This document shows positions 1-6,918 of a DNA stretch of 14,420 nucleotides, in pieces (position 1 is the first letter of the stretch; every line of letters starts with the position of its first letter). Both the position numbers and the translations under genes were made by a program. The DNA is taken from NCBI GenBank assembly GCA_002336465.1, contig DDEP01000198.1:1-14420 (forward strand). The letters are read 5' to 3'. Below the pieces are notes generated by a model. That model was given only the letters and a program-made list of their open reading frames with translations, was not told the DNA's origin and made no database searches. Source of the DNA: Pedobacter sp. UBA1951 (GTDB lineage: Bacteria; Bacteroidota; Bacteroidia; Sphingobacteriales; Sphingobacteriaceae).

Positions 1-75
1 TTATTATTGATTGTTCATTTTTTATTAAATTAATTTACTGATTTTCAGTTATTTAAAATTAATTCAGAATTTTAT

Positions 76-107
76 TTTGTATTTAAAGTAAAAAGTACAG
101 ATATTTG
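76..107 (+). promoter_or_regulatory. Putative Bacteroidota-type promoter of the metYX-hom operon
   Basis: A TTTG at 76-79 is followed, after 20 bases, by GATATTTG at 100-107. This fits the Bacteroidota primary sigma pattern (TTTG, 19-21 bases, TAnnTTTG) with one mismatch in the -7 box. Transcription would begin at about 112-115, leaving roughly 45 bases before the riboswitch. Such motifs occur by chance in AT-rich DNA, so this is a placement inference. Confidence 0.4.
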
Positions 108-115
108 AAACATCA

Positions 116-133
116 TTTGGTAAATATACCAAA
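116..133 (+). repeat. Perfect 7-bp inverted repeat at the predicted transcript start
   Basis: TTTGGTA (116-122) and TACCAAA (127-133) are perfect inverted repeats around the 4-base spacer AATA. They sit at or just after the predicted transcription start, so they could form a 5'-terminal mRNA hairpin or be a repressor operator. The sequence does not decide between these. Confidence 0.4.
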
Positions 134-145
134 GCCATAGTCAAC

Positions 146-295
146 AACCTATTAAGGTTTTGATTTATAAAGAAGTGGTAAGAGACAGGCTCTATGACCC
201 ACTGGCAACCCTCTAACATAAGAGAAGGTGCCAAATCCTGACCAAGTTACATGGTGTAATTTGGAAATATAAATTGAATACAATGAAAACCTTAA
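146..295 (+). promoter_or_regulatory. Predicted switch elements: anti-sequestor hairpin and long-range start-site sequestor
   Basis: TTAAGGTTTT at 152-161, immediately 5' of aptamer helix P1, is a perfect 10-base complement of AAAACCTTAA at 286-295, directly after the ATG (283-285) of the small leader ORF. Stacked on P1, this helix would leave the start codon in a bulge (276-285) and cover codons 2-5. A local hairpin, AACCT 146-150 with AGGTT 155-159 around loop ATTA, uses the same 5' strand, so the two pairings exclude each other. The pairing is seen in the sequence. The role, SAM-stabilised P1 closing the leader ORF start, is inference. Confidence 0.5.
159..278 (+). promoter_or_regulatory. 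SAM-I (S-box) riboswitch aptamer
   Basis: The conserved S-box core is readable and its helices can be drawn by hand. P1 pairs 162-169 with 268-275, extendable by weak pairs to 159/278. P2a pairs GTGG 175-178 with CCAC 199-202. P2b pairs AGAG 181-184 with CTCT 190-193, followed by the k-turn-like ATGA at 194-197. P3 pairs GGCA 204-207 with TGCC 229-232, CC 209-210 with GG 227-228, and CTCT 211-214 with AGAG 221-224. P4 pairs 242-250 with 256-264. The P2 loop CAGG (186-189) pairs with CCTG (237-240), the expected SAM-I pseudoknot. The GGCAACC and GGTGCCAAATCC blocks match the family. S-box RNAs bind S-adenosylmethionine and switch off methionine genes, which fits metY, metX and hom downstream. 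P2 is shorter than usual. Confidence 0.93.
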
Positions 296-429
296 ATTCA
301 TTAAAATTAGAACTCAGAAAAACATCCCTACCCCAACCCGGTAAAGCGTTTTCAATTATTATTACACGCAACACCTGTTGCAATATGCATCAGCATATGT
401 GTATGTGCTTCGGCATGTATATGATTTAA
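283..429 (+). CDS. Cys/Met-rich 48-residue leader peptide (uORF) between SAM riboswitch and metY
   Basis: The ATG at 283 opens a 48-codon frame ending in TAA at 427-429. It begins MKTLNSLKLELRK, then has a Ser/Leu/Pro-Gln-Pro-Gly stretch and SIIITRN. The last 18 residues read TCCNMHQHMCMCFGMYMI. Residues 32-48 hold four Cys (32, 33, 40, 42) and five Met (35, 39, 41, 45, 47). There is no signal peptide or recognised domain. The start lies five bases past aptamer P1 and has no Shine-Dalgarno, as is usual in this phylum. Its position between a methionine riboswitch and metY suggests a regulatory leader peptide whose translation reports charged Cys- and Met-tRNA. A small thiol/thioether metal-binding peptide is an alternative. 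I do not recognise a named family. Confidence 0.6.
   Translation: MKTLNSLKLELRKTSLPQPGKAFSIIITRNTCCNMHQHMCMCFGMYMI
383..423 (+). promoter_or_regulatory. Two hairpins over the Cys/Met codons of the leader ORF, one with a UUCG tetraloop
   Basis: Hairpin 1 pairs ATATGC 383-388 with GCATAT 393-398 around ATCA. Hairpin 2 pairs about 400-408 with 413-421 and is capped by the C(UUCG)G tetraloop (408-413). The 5' arm of hairpin 1 can instead pair with GCATGT 413-418, so alternative folds exist. The tandem Cys codons (376-381) lie directly 5' of hairpin 1, where a paused ribosome would mask it. This is the layout of an attenuator, but no T-run follows hairpin 2, so a classical intrinsic terminator is not supported here. 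Confidence 0.4.
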
Positions 430-532
430 AAATCTTCCCTTTTGCTTTGATCAATTTGGAAGGCCCTATAAGCTTAGGGTACGTGATGCTTTGTAAATAA
501 TATAATTCTAAAATTTAATCATTTTAACAACC
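430..532 (+). promoter_or_regulatory. Untranslated spacer between leader ORF and metY, with hairpins
   Basis: No reading frame is evident in these 103 bases. TCTTCC 433-438 can pair with GGAAGG 458-463 (one G-T pair), and directly next to it CCCTA 464-468 pairs with TAGGG 475-479 around a 6-base loop. No T-run follows either hairpin. The 40 bases before metY are A/T-rich and probably unstructured, as is typical for a Bacteroidota translation start. Confidence 0.35.
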
Positions 533-1834
533 ATGTCAGGAAATTTAAGATTTGAAACACTGCAAGTACATGCAGGTCAAGATATAGATGCAACAACAGG
601 ATCAAGAGCCGTTCCAATTTACCAAACTTCTTCGTATGTATTTAATAACTCAGCGCACGGAGCCAATTTATTTGCGCTTAAAGAGTTTGGAAATATATAC
701 ACCCGTATCATGAACCCTACAAGTGATGTTTTTGAAAAACGTGTAGCAGCTCTTGAAGGCGGTGTTGCAGCCTTAGCAGTGTCTTCTGGTCAGGCGGCAC
801 AATTTATTGCCTTAAATAACATTCTTCAGGCCGGAGATAATTTTGTTTCATCATCCCATTTATATGGTGGAACATACAACCAGTTTAAAGTGGCTTTTAA
901 ACGTTTGGGTATTACTGTAAAGTTTGCAGATGCTGATCAACCTAATGATTTTGAAGAGAAAATAGATGCTAATACTAAGGCTATTTATTTAGAAACAATA
1001 GGCAATCCTTCTTTCAGTATTGTTGATTTCGAAAAAATATCGGCCATTGCTAAAAAACACGACTTACCTCTAATTGTAGATAATACATTTGGGGCAGCGG
1101 GATATTTATTCCAGCCTATTGCGCATGGTGCAAACGTAGTGGTACAATCTGCAACAAAATGGATCGGCGGACACGGAACCAGTATTGGTGGTGTAATTGT
1201 AGATGCTGGAAATTATAACTGGGGCAATGGTAAATTCCCTCAATTTACAGAACCTTCTGAAGGTTATCATGGTTTGGTATTCAATGATGTTTTTGGACAA
1301 AATGGTCCTTTTGGTAATATCCAGTTCATCATTAGAGCACGCGTAGAGGGGTTAAGAGATTTTGGTCCTGCTCAATCTCCTTTTAATTCATTTTTATTAT
1401 TACAGGGATTAGAAACTTTATCATTAAGGGTGCAACGACATGTTGAAAACACGCTTGCTCTGGCCAAATGGTTAGAACAACATCCTTTGGTCGCAAAAGT
1501 AAACTACCCAGGCCTCGAAAGCAGTCCTTACCATGCAAATGCCAAAAAATATTTGAAAAATGGCTTCGGTGCCGTTTTGTCTTTTGAATTGAAAGGCAGT
1601 AAAGAAAATGCCACAAAATTGGTAGATAATTTAAAACTGGTAAGCCATTTGGCTAATGTTGGCGATGCTAAAACACTGATCATACAGCCATCGGCAACCA
1701 CACACCAACAATTGAGTGACCAAGAGCAGATTGAAGCCGGCGTTACGCCTAATTTACTGCGTGTATCAGTAGGTATAGAACATATTGATGACATCAAAGC
1801 AGATTTTGAACAAGCCTTTAGCGCCCTTAACTAA
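533..1834 (+). CDS. metY: O-acetylhomoserine sulfhydrylase (homocysteine synthase)
   Basis: This cytoplasmic PLP enzyme joins O-acetylhomoserine and sulfide to give homocysteine plus acetate. The 433-residue length is normal for MetY and longer than the MetB/MetC branch of the Cys/Met-metabolism PLP family. Visible landmarks are the YTRIMNPT block (residues 56-63), the cofactor Asp in IVDNTF (Asp183), the Schiff-base lysine in SATKWIGGHGT (Lys209), and the C-terminal LLRVSVGIEHIDDI signature. The ATG at 533 gives the standard MSGNLRFETLQVHAG N-terminus. It is the first enzyme gene after the SAM riboswitch and leader ORF, 24 bases ahead of metX, which makes its substrate. The protein has no cysteine and only one internal methionine (Met60), which is unusual for its size and may be sulfur sparing. 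The same fold can use O-acetylserine, but the context favours methionine synthesis. Confidence 0.95.
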   Translation: MSGNLRFETLQVHAGQDIDATTGSRAVPIYQTSSYVFNNSAHGANLFALKEFGNIYTRIMNPTSDVFEKRVAALEGGVAALAVSSGQAAQFIALNNILQAGDNFVSSSHLYGGTYNQFKVAFKRLGITVKFADADQPNDFEEKIDANTKAIYLETIGNPSFSIVDFEKISAIAKKHDLPLIVDNTFGAAGYLFQPIAHGANVVVQSATKWIGGHGTSIGGVIVDAGNYNWGNGKFPQFTEPSEGYHGLVFNDVFGQNGPFGNIQFIIRARVEGLRDFGPAQSPFNSFLLLQGLETLSLRVQRHVENTLALAKWLEQHPLVAKVNYPGLESSPYHANAKKYLKNGFGAVLSFELKGSKENATKLVDNLKLVSHLANVGDAKTLIIQPSATTHQQLSDQEQIEAGVTPNLLRVSVGIEHIDDIKADFEQAFSALN

Positions 1835-1858
1835 AACTAAAATACCGGTAAAAAGACA

Positions 1859-2917
1859 ATGAGTAATACGTTAATCTATAAGCACCCTAAGATTTTTAAA
1901 CTGGAGAACGGCAAAAAGCTGCGCAACCTAGAAATCGCCTATCAGACATATGGCAAATTGAATAGCGATAAAAGCAATGTGATATGGGTTTGTCATGCTT
2001 TAACCGCTAATGCCGATGTTTTTGACTGGTGGAAAGGTTTGTTTGGAAACAAAGCTTTGTTTAATCCTGATGAACATTTCATCGTTTGTGCAAATATTTT
2101 AGGTTCTCATTATGGTACAACCAGCCCATTGAGTATTAATCCTGTAAACGGCTTACCGTATTACCTGTCTTTCCCGGAATTTACCATCAGAGATTTAAGT
2201 GCACTACATCAGCTTTTAGCGCAGCATTTAGGGATCACAAAAATCAATACCTTGCTAGGCAGCTCTTTGGGTGGGCAGCAAGCTTTAGAATGGGCTTTAA
2301 CTGCTCAAATAACTATTGAGCATCTTATTTTAGTGGCAACTAACGCCGTACACTCATCGTGGGGCATTGCTTTTAACGAGAGTCAGCGTTTAGCCATTGC
2401 TGCCGATCGTACTTTTTTTGCCAATAAGCCTGATGGAGGCCAAAAAGGCTTGGTAGCAGCAAGAAGCATGGCTCTCTTGTCTTATAGAACTTACGATGCT
2501 TATGCAGAAACACAAGTAGAGAGTAATAATGATAAACTGAGAGATTTTAGAGCAGCTTCTTACCAAAGCTATCAGGGAGAGAAATTGATCAAGAGATTTA
2601 ATGCTTACAGCTATTGGTATTTAACACGGGCTATGGACAGTCACAATGTTGGTCGTGGTCGTAAAAGTATCACTGATGCTTTAGAACATGTTAAAGCCAA
2701 AACATTGGTTGTAGGTATTGAGAACGATTTCCTTTTTCCTCTAACCGAACAGGAGTTTTTAGCTAAACATATACCCGATGCCGAATTAAGTGTAATTAAA
2801 TTCGCCTATGGACATGATGGCTTTTTAATAGAAACAGATAAGCTGACAAAAATCATCGGAAATTTTTTAAAAGAAAACTCAAATAATAAAATTTTAAAAC
2901 TACAACATATTGCCTGA
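1859..2917 (+). CDS. metX: Homoserine O-acetyltransferase
   Basis: This alpha/beta-hydrolase-fold enzyme transfers acetyl from acetyl-CoA to L-homoserine, activating it for MetY. Its 352 residues match the family. The nucleophile elbow is GSSLGGQQALEW with Ser136. The acid is probably Asp290 (VGIENDFLFP) and the base His319 (YGHDGFL). The conserved N-terminal blocks include LEIAYQTYGKLN and a CHALTANAD segment, and NILGSHYGTTSP follows. The usual elbow in the family is close to GGSMGGMQALEW, and here both methionines are replaced (Leu137, Gln140), in line with the low Met/Cys content of the operon. The ATG at 1859 is 24 bases after metY and hom starts 12 bases beyond its stop, so one transcript is likely. 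Acetyl rather than succinyl specificity is inferred from the MetX family and the MetY partner. Confidence 0.94.
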   Translation: MSNTLIYKHPKIFKLENGKKLRNLEIAYQTYGKLNSDKSNVIWVCHALTANADVFDWWKGLFGNKALFNPDEHFIVCANILGSHYGTTSPLSINPVNGLPYYLSFPEFTIRDLSALHQLLAQHLGITKINTLLGSSLGGQQALEWALTAQITIEHLILVATNAVHSSWGIAFNESQRLAIAADRTFFANKPDGGQKGLVAARSMALLSYRTYDAYAETQVESNNDKLRDFRAASYQSYQGEKLIKRFNAYSYWYLTRAMDSHNVGRGRKSITDALEHVKAKTLVVGIENDFLFPLTEQEFLAKHIPDAELSVIKFAYGHDGFLIETDKLTKIIGNFLKENSNNKILKLQHIA

Positions 2918-2929
2918 GAAGATTAAGAC

Positions 2930-4171
2930 ATGAGCAAGAAATTAAAAATTGGAATATTTGGTTTTGGGGTGGTTGGACAAGGTCTTTATGACATTATAAA
3001 GAGCCAAAACCTGAACCTTGAAATTGTAAAATTCGCCATTAAGAATAAAGACAAAAAACGCAGTTTGCCAGCAGAGCTTTTCACTACAGATCATGATGAA
3101 CTGTTGGATAATCCTGAAATCAACACTATTGTTGAACTGATTGATGATGCTGATGCAGCGTATAAAATTGCTAAGAAAGCATTAAGTACCGGAAAAAATG
3201 TAGTTTCTGCCAATAAAAAGATGATTGCAGCTCATTTAGAAGAACTGGTGAGTTTACAGCAGCAATACGGAACTTCGCTTTTATATGAAGGTGCAGTATG
3301 TGGTAGTATCCCTATTATCAGAAATCTGGAAGAATATTATGATAATGAATTGCTCCATGCCGTAACAGGAATTTTCAATGGTTCTTCAAATTATATTTTA
3401 TCTAAAATATTTAATGAGGGAACTAGCTATGATGTTGCTTTAAAACATGCGCAAGAATTAGGTTTTGCAGAAACCAATCCTATTTTGGATGTTGGAGGCT
3501 ACGACCCTAAATTTAAATTGACCATTGCTACGGCGCATGCTTACGGACTGTTCATTAAACCCGAAAACATATTGAACGTTGGCATACAGAACCTTAAAAA
3601 TGAGGATATACAATATGCCAAAGAGAAAAATGTTAAAATAAAACTGGTACCTACTGCGCGTAAGATAAGTTCTAAACAGATTATTGCTTTTGTTTTACCA
3701 AAATTTGTTAAATCTGATGATTTCTTGTACAACGTTGAAAATGAATATAATGGCGTAACTGTTCAGGCGGCGTTTGCAGATAAGCAGTTCTTTTTTGGTA
3801 AAGGAGCTGGTGGGCATCCAACTGGGGCTGCTGTACTATCTGATATTGCAGCTTTAAGATACGATTACAAATATGAGTACAAAAAGTACCATCAAAAAAG
3901 CGGCTTGATTTATACAGATAAAGTTAGTCTTGAAGTTTACTTGCGTTACGAGCATGAGTACACTTTAGAAAAACTTAAGATTACCGATATTTCAGAACGT
4001 TATGCCCGTAATGATTACAAATATGTTATAGGTACGGTTACTTTAAAAAGCTTATTGGAAAACAATGAGTTGTTGCAAACAAAGAATGTGTTTATTGCAC
4101 AAACCGGAAAAATCATTTATAGCACTCAAAGTATAGAAGCTATAGCACAAGAAGAACTGTTAGTAAATTAA
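2930..4171 (+). CDS. hom: Homoserine dehydrogenase
   Basis: This NAD(P)-dependent cytoplasmic enzyme reduces aspartate 4-semialdehyde to homoserine. The N-terminal Rossmann motif is GFGVVG (residues 11-16). The SANKKMIAAH block (93-102), the YEGAVCGSIPII block (119-130) and GIFNGSSNYIL (147-157) follow. The catalytic region ETNPILDVGGYDPKFKL carries Asp192 and Lys196, the expected Asp/Lys pair. GAGGHPTGAAVLSDI returns to the nucleotide-binding domain. The last 80 or so residues occupy the place of the regulatory ACT domain but are divergent, so allosteric control by threonine is uncertain. It stands alone, not fused to aspartokinase, and lies 12 bases after metX, so it would be under the same SAM-responsive leader and feed homoserine to methionine. 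It has one Cys and one internal Met. It ends before a strong terminator. Confidence 0.93.
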   Translation: MSKKLKIGIFGFGVVGQGLYDIIKSQNLNLEIVKFAIKNKDKKRSLPAELFTTDHDELLDNPEINTIVELIDDADAAYKIAKKALSTGKNVVSANKKMIAAHLEELVSLQQQYGTSLLYEGAVCGSIPIIRNLEEYYDNELLHAVTGIFNGSSNYILSKIFNEGTSYDVALKHAQELGFAETNPILDVGGYDPKFKLTIATAHAYGLFIKPENILNVGIQNLKNEDIQYAKEKNVKIKLVPTARKISSKQIIAFVLPKFVKSDDFLYNVENEYNGVTVQAAFADKQFFFGKGAGGHPTGAAVLSDIAALRYDYKYEYKKYHQKSGLIYTDKVSLEVYLRYEHEYTLEKLKITDISERYARNDYKYVIGTVTLKSLLENNELLQTKNVFIAQTGKIIYSTQSIEAIAQEELLVN

Positions 4172-4193
4172 ATTTATATTGTTTTGTTTTGAT

Positions 4194-4226
4194 AGCCCTG
4201 ATCTTAAAAAGACAGGGCTGTTTTTA
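4194..4226 (+). terminator. Intrinsic terminator of the metYX-hom operon
   Basis: AGCCCTG (4194-4200) pairs perfectly with CAGGGCT (4213-4219) around a 12-base A-rich loop, followed by GTTTTTATTT. It lies 22 bases after the hom stop codon. Confidence 0.85.
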
Positions 4227-4247
4227 TTTACCATATTTCCATTAAAT

Positions 4248-4280
4248 AAAAAAAGCTGCCCTTTAAAGGCAGCTTTTTAT
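4248..4280 (-). terminator. Intrinsic terminator, mainly for the E2 gene (possibly bidirectional)
   Basis: AAAAAGCTGCC (4250-4260) pairs with GGCAGCTTTTT (4268-4278), an 11-bp perfect stem around a 7-base loop. Read on the - strand the stem ends in a run of seven T (opposite 4248-4254), 17 bases after the E2 stop. On the + strand it has five T and could back up the hom terminator. Confidence 0.85.
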
Positions 4281-4295
4281 CAGGTATTATATTTT

Positions 4296-5618
4296 TTAGT
4301 TGATTTCTCTATTGATATCCCAGTTCTCTAAATAATCGGCAACTCTGCGTAAGAAAGATCCACCTAAAGAACCATCAACAACCCTATGGTCATAAGATAA
4401 AGACAAGAACATCATATGTCTTACCGCAATTACATCACCATATTCTGTTTCTAACACAGCAGGTTTCTTTTTAATAGAACCAACTGCCATAATTGCTACT
4501 TGTGGTTGGTTAATAATTGGTGTGCCCATTACGTTACCAAAAGAACCTACGTTGGTTAATGTAAAAGTACCGCCTTGGGTTTCGTCTGGTTTTAATTTAG
4601 AAGCCCTTGATCTGTTGGCCAAATCATTAACGGCTTTTGTTAAACCCAATAAATTTAATTGATCAGCATTTTTAATTACAGGAACAATAAGATTACCACT
4701 TGGTAAAGCTGCAGCCATACCTATATTGATGTCTTTTTTCTTAATGATTTGCGTACCATTTACAGACACATTGATCATCGGGAAATCTTTAATCGCTTTT
4801 GCTACGGCTTCAATAAATATAGGCGTGAAGGTAATTTTTTCGTTCTCGCGTTGTTCAAAAGTTTTCTTTACTTTATTGCGCCATAAAACCATATTGGTTA
4901 CATCGGCTTCAACAAAAGAGGTTACATGTGGAGAGGTTTGTTTACTCATCACCATGTGATCAGCAATCAGTTTACGCATCCTATCCATTTCTATGATTTC
5001 ATCTCCTCCACTTACACTTGTTGTTGCAGGTGCAGTCTTAGGAGCCTCAGCTTGTTTAGAAACCGCTTGTGGAGCTGCAACTGGTTGTGCAACAGATCCT
5101 CCATTTTTAGATTTAATATAGTTTAATAAATCATCTTTGGTTAACCTACCTTCTGCCCCACTGCCTTTTATTTGATCTAGTTCTGCAACACTTATATTTT
5201 CTTGGCTAGCGATGTTCTTAACCAAAGGAGAATAAAAACGTTCAGAGCTTTTAAAGTCTTGTACAATTGGAGTTTCTGCAGCCTGAATTTGATCTACTCC
5301 AGGTATATCTTCTGTTTTTTCGGGTTCACTCTCGGCGCTAACAGATGTTTGAGCAGGTTTTTCTTCTTGATCATTGCCATCAATTTCTATAATTGCTATA
5401 ACAGCGCCTACTTGAACTACATCATCGGCATTAAAAAGCTGCTTAACCAACTTCCCTTCAACCGGAGATGGAACCTCTGAATCAACTTTGTCTGTAGCAA
5501 TTTCTAATACAGTATCATCTAATTTAATAACGTCACCAGGTTGTTTGGTCCACTTAATGATGGTTGCTTCTGCAACACTCTCTCCCATTTTTGGTAACAA
5601 TAATTCGTATTGAGCCAT
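4296..5618 (-). CDS. 2-oxo acid dehydrogenase complex E2 component (dihydrolipoamide acyltransferase)
   Basis: This is the core subunit of a 2-oxo acid dehydrogenase complex. It passes the acyl group from lipoyl-lysine to CoA. The 440-residue protein has an N-terminal lipoyl domain (about 3-78) with the lipoylation site Lys44 in DKVDSE, an acidic/Ala-Pro linker, an E3/E1-binding domain (about 128-168, SPLVKNIASQENISVAEL then GSGAEGRLTKDDL), a second Pro/Ala linker, and the catalytic domain (about 208-435). That domain ends with the active-site HRVVDG (His411, Asp415). Branched-chain (bkdB-like), 2-oxoglutarate and pyruvate complexes share this plan. The MAQYELLLPKMGESVAEATI start resembles Bacteroidota branched-chain E2s, but no E1 or E3 gene is adjacent to settle the substrate. 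The ATG at 5618 is 50 bases downstream of cinA, with a good -7 element between. Confidence 0.93.
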   Translation of the reverse strand: MAQYELLLPKMGESVAEATIIKWTKQPGDVIKLDDTVLEIATDKVDSEVPSPVEGKLVKQLFNADDVVQVGAVIAIIEIDGNDQEEKPAQTSVSAESEPEKTEDIPGVDQIQAAETPIVQDFKSSERFYSPLVKNIASQENISVAELDQIKGSGAEGRLTKDDLLNYIKSKNGGSVAQPVAAPQAVSKQAEAPKTAPATTSVSGGDEIIEMDRMRKLIADHMVMSKQTSPHVTSFVEADVTNMVLWRNKVKKTFEQRENEKITFTPIFIEAVAKAIKDFPMINVSVNGTQIIKKKDINIGMAAALPSGNLIVPVIKNADQLNLLGLTKAVNDLANRSRASKLKPDETQGGTFTLTNVGSFGNVMGTPIINQPQVAIMAVGSIKKKPAVLETEYGDVIAVRHMMFLSLSYDHRVVDGSLGGSFLRRVADYLENWDINREIN

Positions 5619-5643
5619 ATTGATTAAAGAAAATTTGTTTTGG

Positions 5644-5651
5644 CAAAATTA
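5644..5651 (-). promoter_or_regulatory. Candidate -7 element for the E2 gene
   Basis: The - strand reads TAATTTTG, a perfect TAnnTTTG match, in the 50-base cinA-E2 gap. It would place transcription start about 20 bases before the E2 ATG. No TTTG was found at the -33 position, so support is partial. Confidence 0.35.
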
Positions 5652-5668
5652 CATTTTTTAATGATATT

Positions 5669-6916
5669 TTATTGTAATTCTTGCTTTAAGAACATAAATA
5701 ATAAGGTTAAAGCAGCTGTAGCAGCTCTTTCTATGTTCTGTTGTCGTTTGTTGCTAAACAGATAATGTTTGGCTTTTACCTGATCTTTACTGGCTACGGC
5801 AATCCATACCGTACCTACAGGCTTATCTGGCGTTCCACCATCAGGACCAGCTATACCGCTTACAGCAATAGCATAGTCTGTATTAAAGTTTTTAACAGCT
5901 CCACTCGCCATTTCGCAGACAGTTTGCTCGCTTACTGCCCCATGATTGGCTAAAGTTTTTTCGCTTACGTTCAATACAGATTGTTTCAAAGCGTTTGAAT
6001 AGGTTACCCCTCCACCCGCATATACTGCAGACGAACCCGGATGTTGAGTAATCAAGTGCGCTATATATCCTCCTGTGCAACTTTCGGCAGTACTTAGAGT
6101 TAAGCCATGTTGTTCCATTAAATTCAGGATAGCTTTTTCTAAAGTAATATCTTCAGTAGCTACAACGTAGGGTTTTACTCTTTCAACAATGAGGTTTGCG
6201 AAATGTTCGACCTCTTTTTCTAAGGTTTCTTTATCATTTCCATAAGCACTTAGCCTTAATCTAACTTGTGCCATTTTAGGTAAATAGGCTAATTTAATAT
6301 GATAAGGAAGGCTATCTTCAATATCAGAAATCTGTTCGGCAAGAAAAGATTCACCCAAGCCAGCGGTTAGAATAACCTTATGCACAATGCTTTGCATACT
6401 AAAACGGTCCAGCAATTTAGGGATAACTTCTTCTTCCATGATATGCATCATTTCAAAAGGTACACCTGGCATAGAAACAATGATTTTACCCTCATTTTCA
6501 AACCACATAGCCGGTGCAGTACCATATTTATTAAACACCACGGTGCATCCATCCGGAACATCGGCTTGTTTACAGTTAACCTCCAGCATAGGCCGGTTAA
6601 GTTTGACAAAAAAATCTTCCACATGTTTTAAAGTAGGTTCATGCCTAACCAACTTCATATTAAAGTATTGTGCCAATGTATATTTGGTCACATCGTCTTT
6701 GGTAGGTCCAAGTCCTCCGGTTATAAGGATAATATCAGCCCTGCTTTGGGCTTCATTTAATGCCTGTATAATATGTTGGGCTTCATCTGAGATTGAAGTA
6801 ATCTGTTTAACAGCAATGCCCACTGCATTAAGTTGAGTAGCCATCCAAGCCGAGTTCGTATCAACGATCTGTCCGATTAATATCTCATCGCCTATGGTTA
6901 TGATTTCTGCGGTCAT
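5669..6916 (-). CDS. cinA: CinA-family protein (MoaB-like domain plus nicotinamide-nucleotide amidase domain)
   Basis: This is a full-length two-domain CinA of 415 residues. The N-terminal MoaB/MogA-like (COG1058) half begins AEIITIGDEILIGQIVDTNS and has the GGLGPTKDD loop (67-75), the site linked to ADP-ribose/NAD pyrophosphatase activity in the family. The C-terminal PncC-like half (about 255-412) carries STAESCTGG (275-283, nucleophile Ser279) and SGIAGPDGGTPDKPVG (353-368), typical of NMN deamidase, which converts nicotinamide mononucleotide to nicotinate mononucleotide in pyridine-nucleotide salvage. It starts two bases after the lptD stop, so the two are almost surely cotranscribed. The older name, competence/damage-inducible protein, comes from other phyla, and nothing here points to competence. 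Confidence 0.94.
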   Translation of the reverse strand: MTAEIITIGDEILIGQIVDTNSAWMATQLNAVGIAVKQITSISDEAQHIIQALNEAQSRADIILITGGLGPTKDDVTKYTLAQYFNMKLVRHEPTLKHVEDFFVKLNRPMLEVNCKQADVPDGCTVVFNKYGTAPAMWFENEGKIIVSMPGVPFEMMHIMEEEVIPKLLDRFSMQSIVHKVILTAGLGESFLAEQISDIEDSLPYHIKLAYLPKMAQVRLRLSAYGNDKETLEKEVEHFANLIVERVKPYVVATEDITLEKAILNLMEQHGLTLSTAESCTGGYIAHLITQHPGSSAVYAGGGVTYSNALKQSVLNVSEKTLANHGAVSEQTVCEMASGAVKNFNTDYAIAVSGIAGPDGGTPDKPVGTVWIAVASKDQVKAKHYLFSNKRQQNIERAATAALTLLFMFLKQELQ

Positions 6917-6918
6917 TT

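Noticed and set aside
159..278. SAM-II or SAM/SAH class riboswitch
   Set aside because: The four-way layout, GGCAACC/GGTGCC P3 core, k-turn-like segment and P2 loop pseudoknot fit SAM-I. SAM-II and SAM/SAH RNAs are much smaller H-type pseudoknots.
398..445. Intrinsic terminator formed by the UUCG hairpin
   Set aside because: The stem is stable, but the following sequence is ATTTAAAAATCTTCCC rather than a T-run, so termination here is not supported.
6387..6836. 149-codon + strand ORF
   Set aside because: It lies wholly opposite cinA, whose protein is clearly conserved. The translation has no recognisable motif, so it is a shadow frame.
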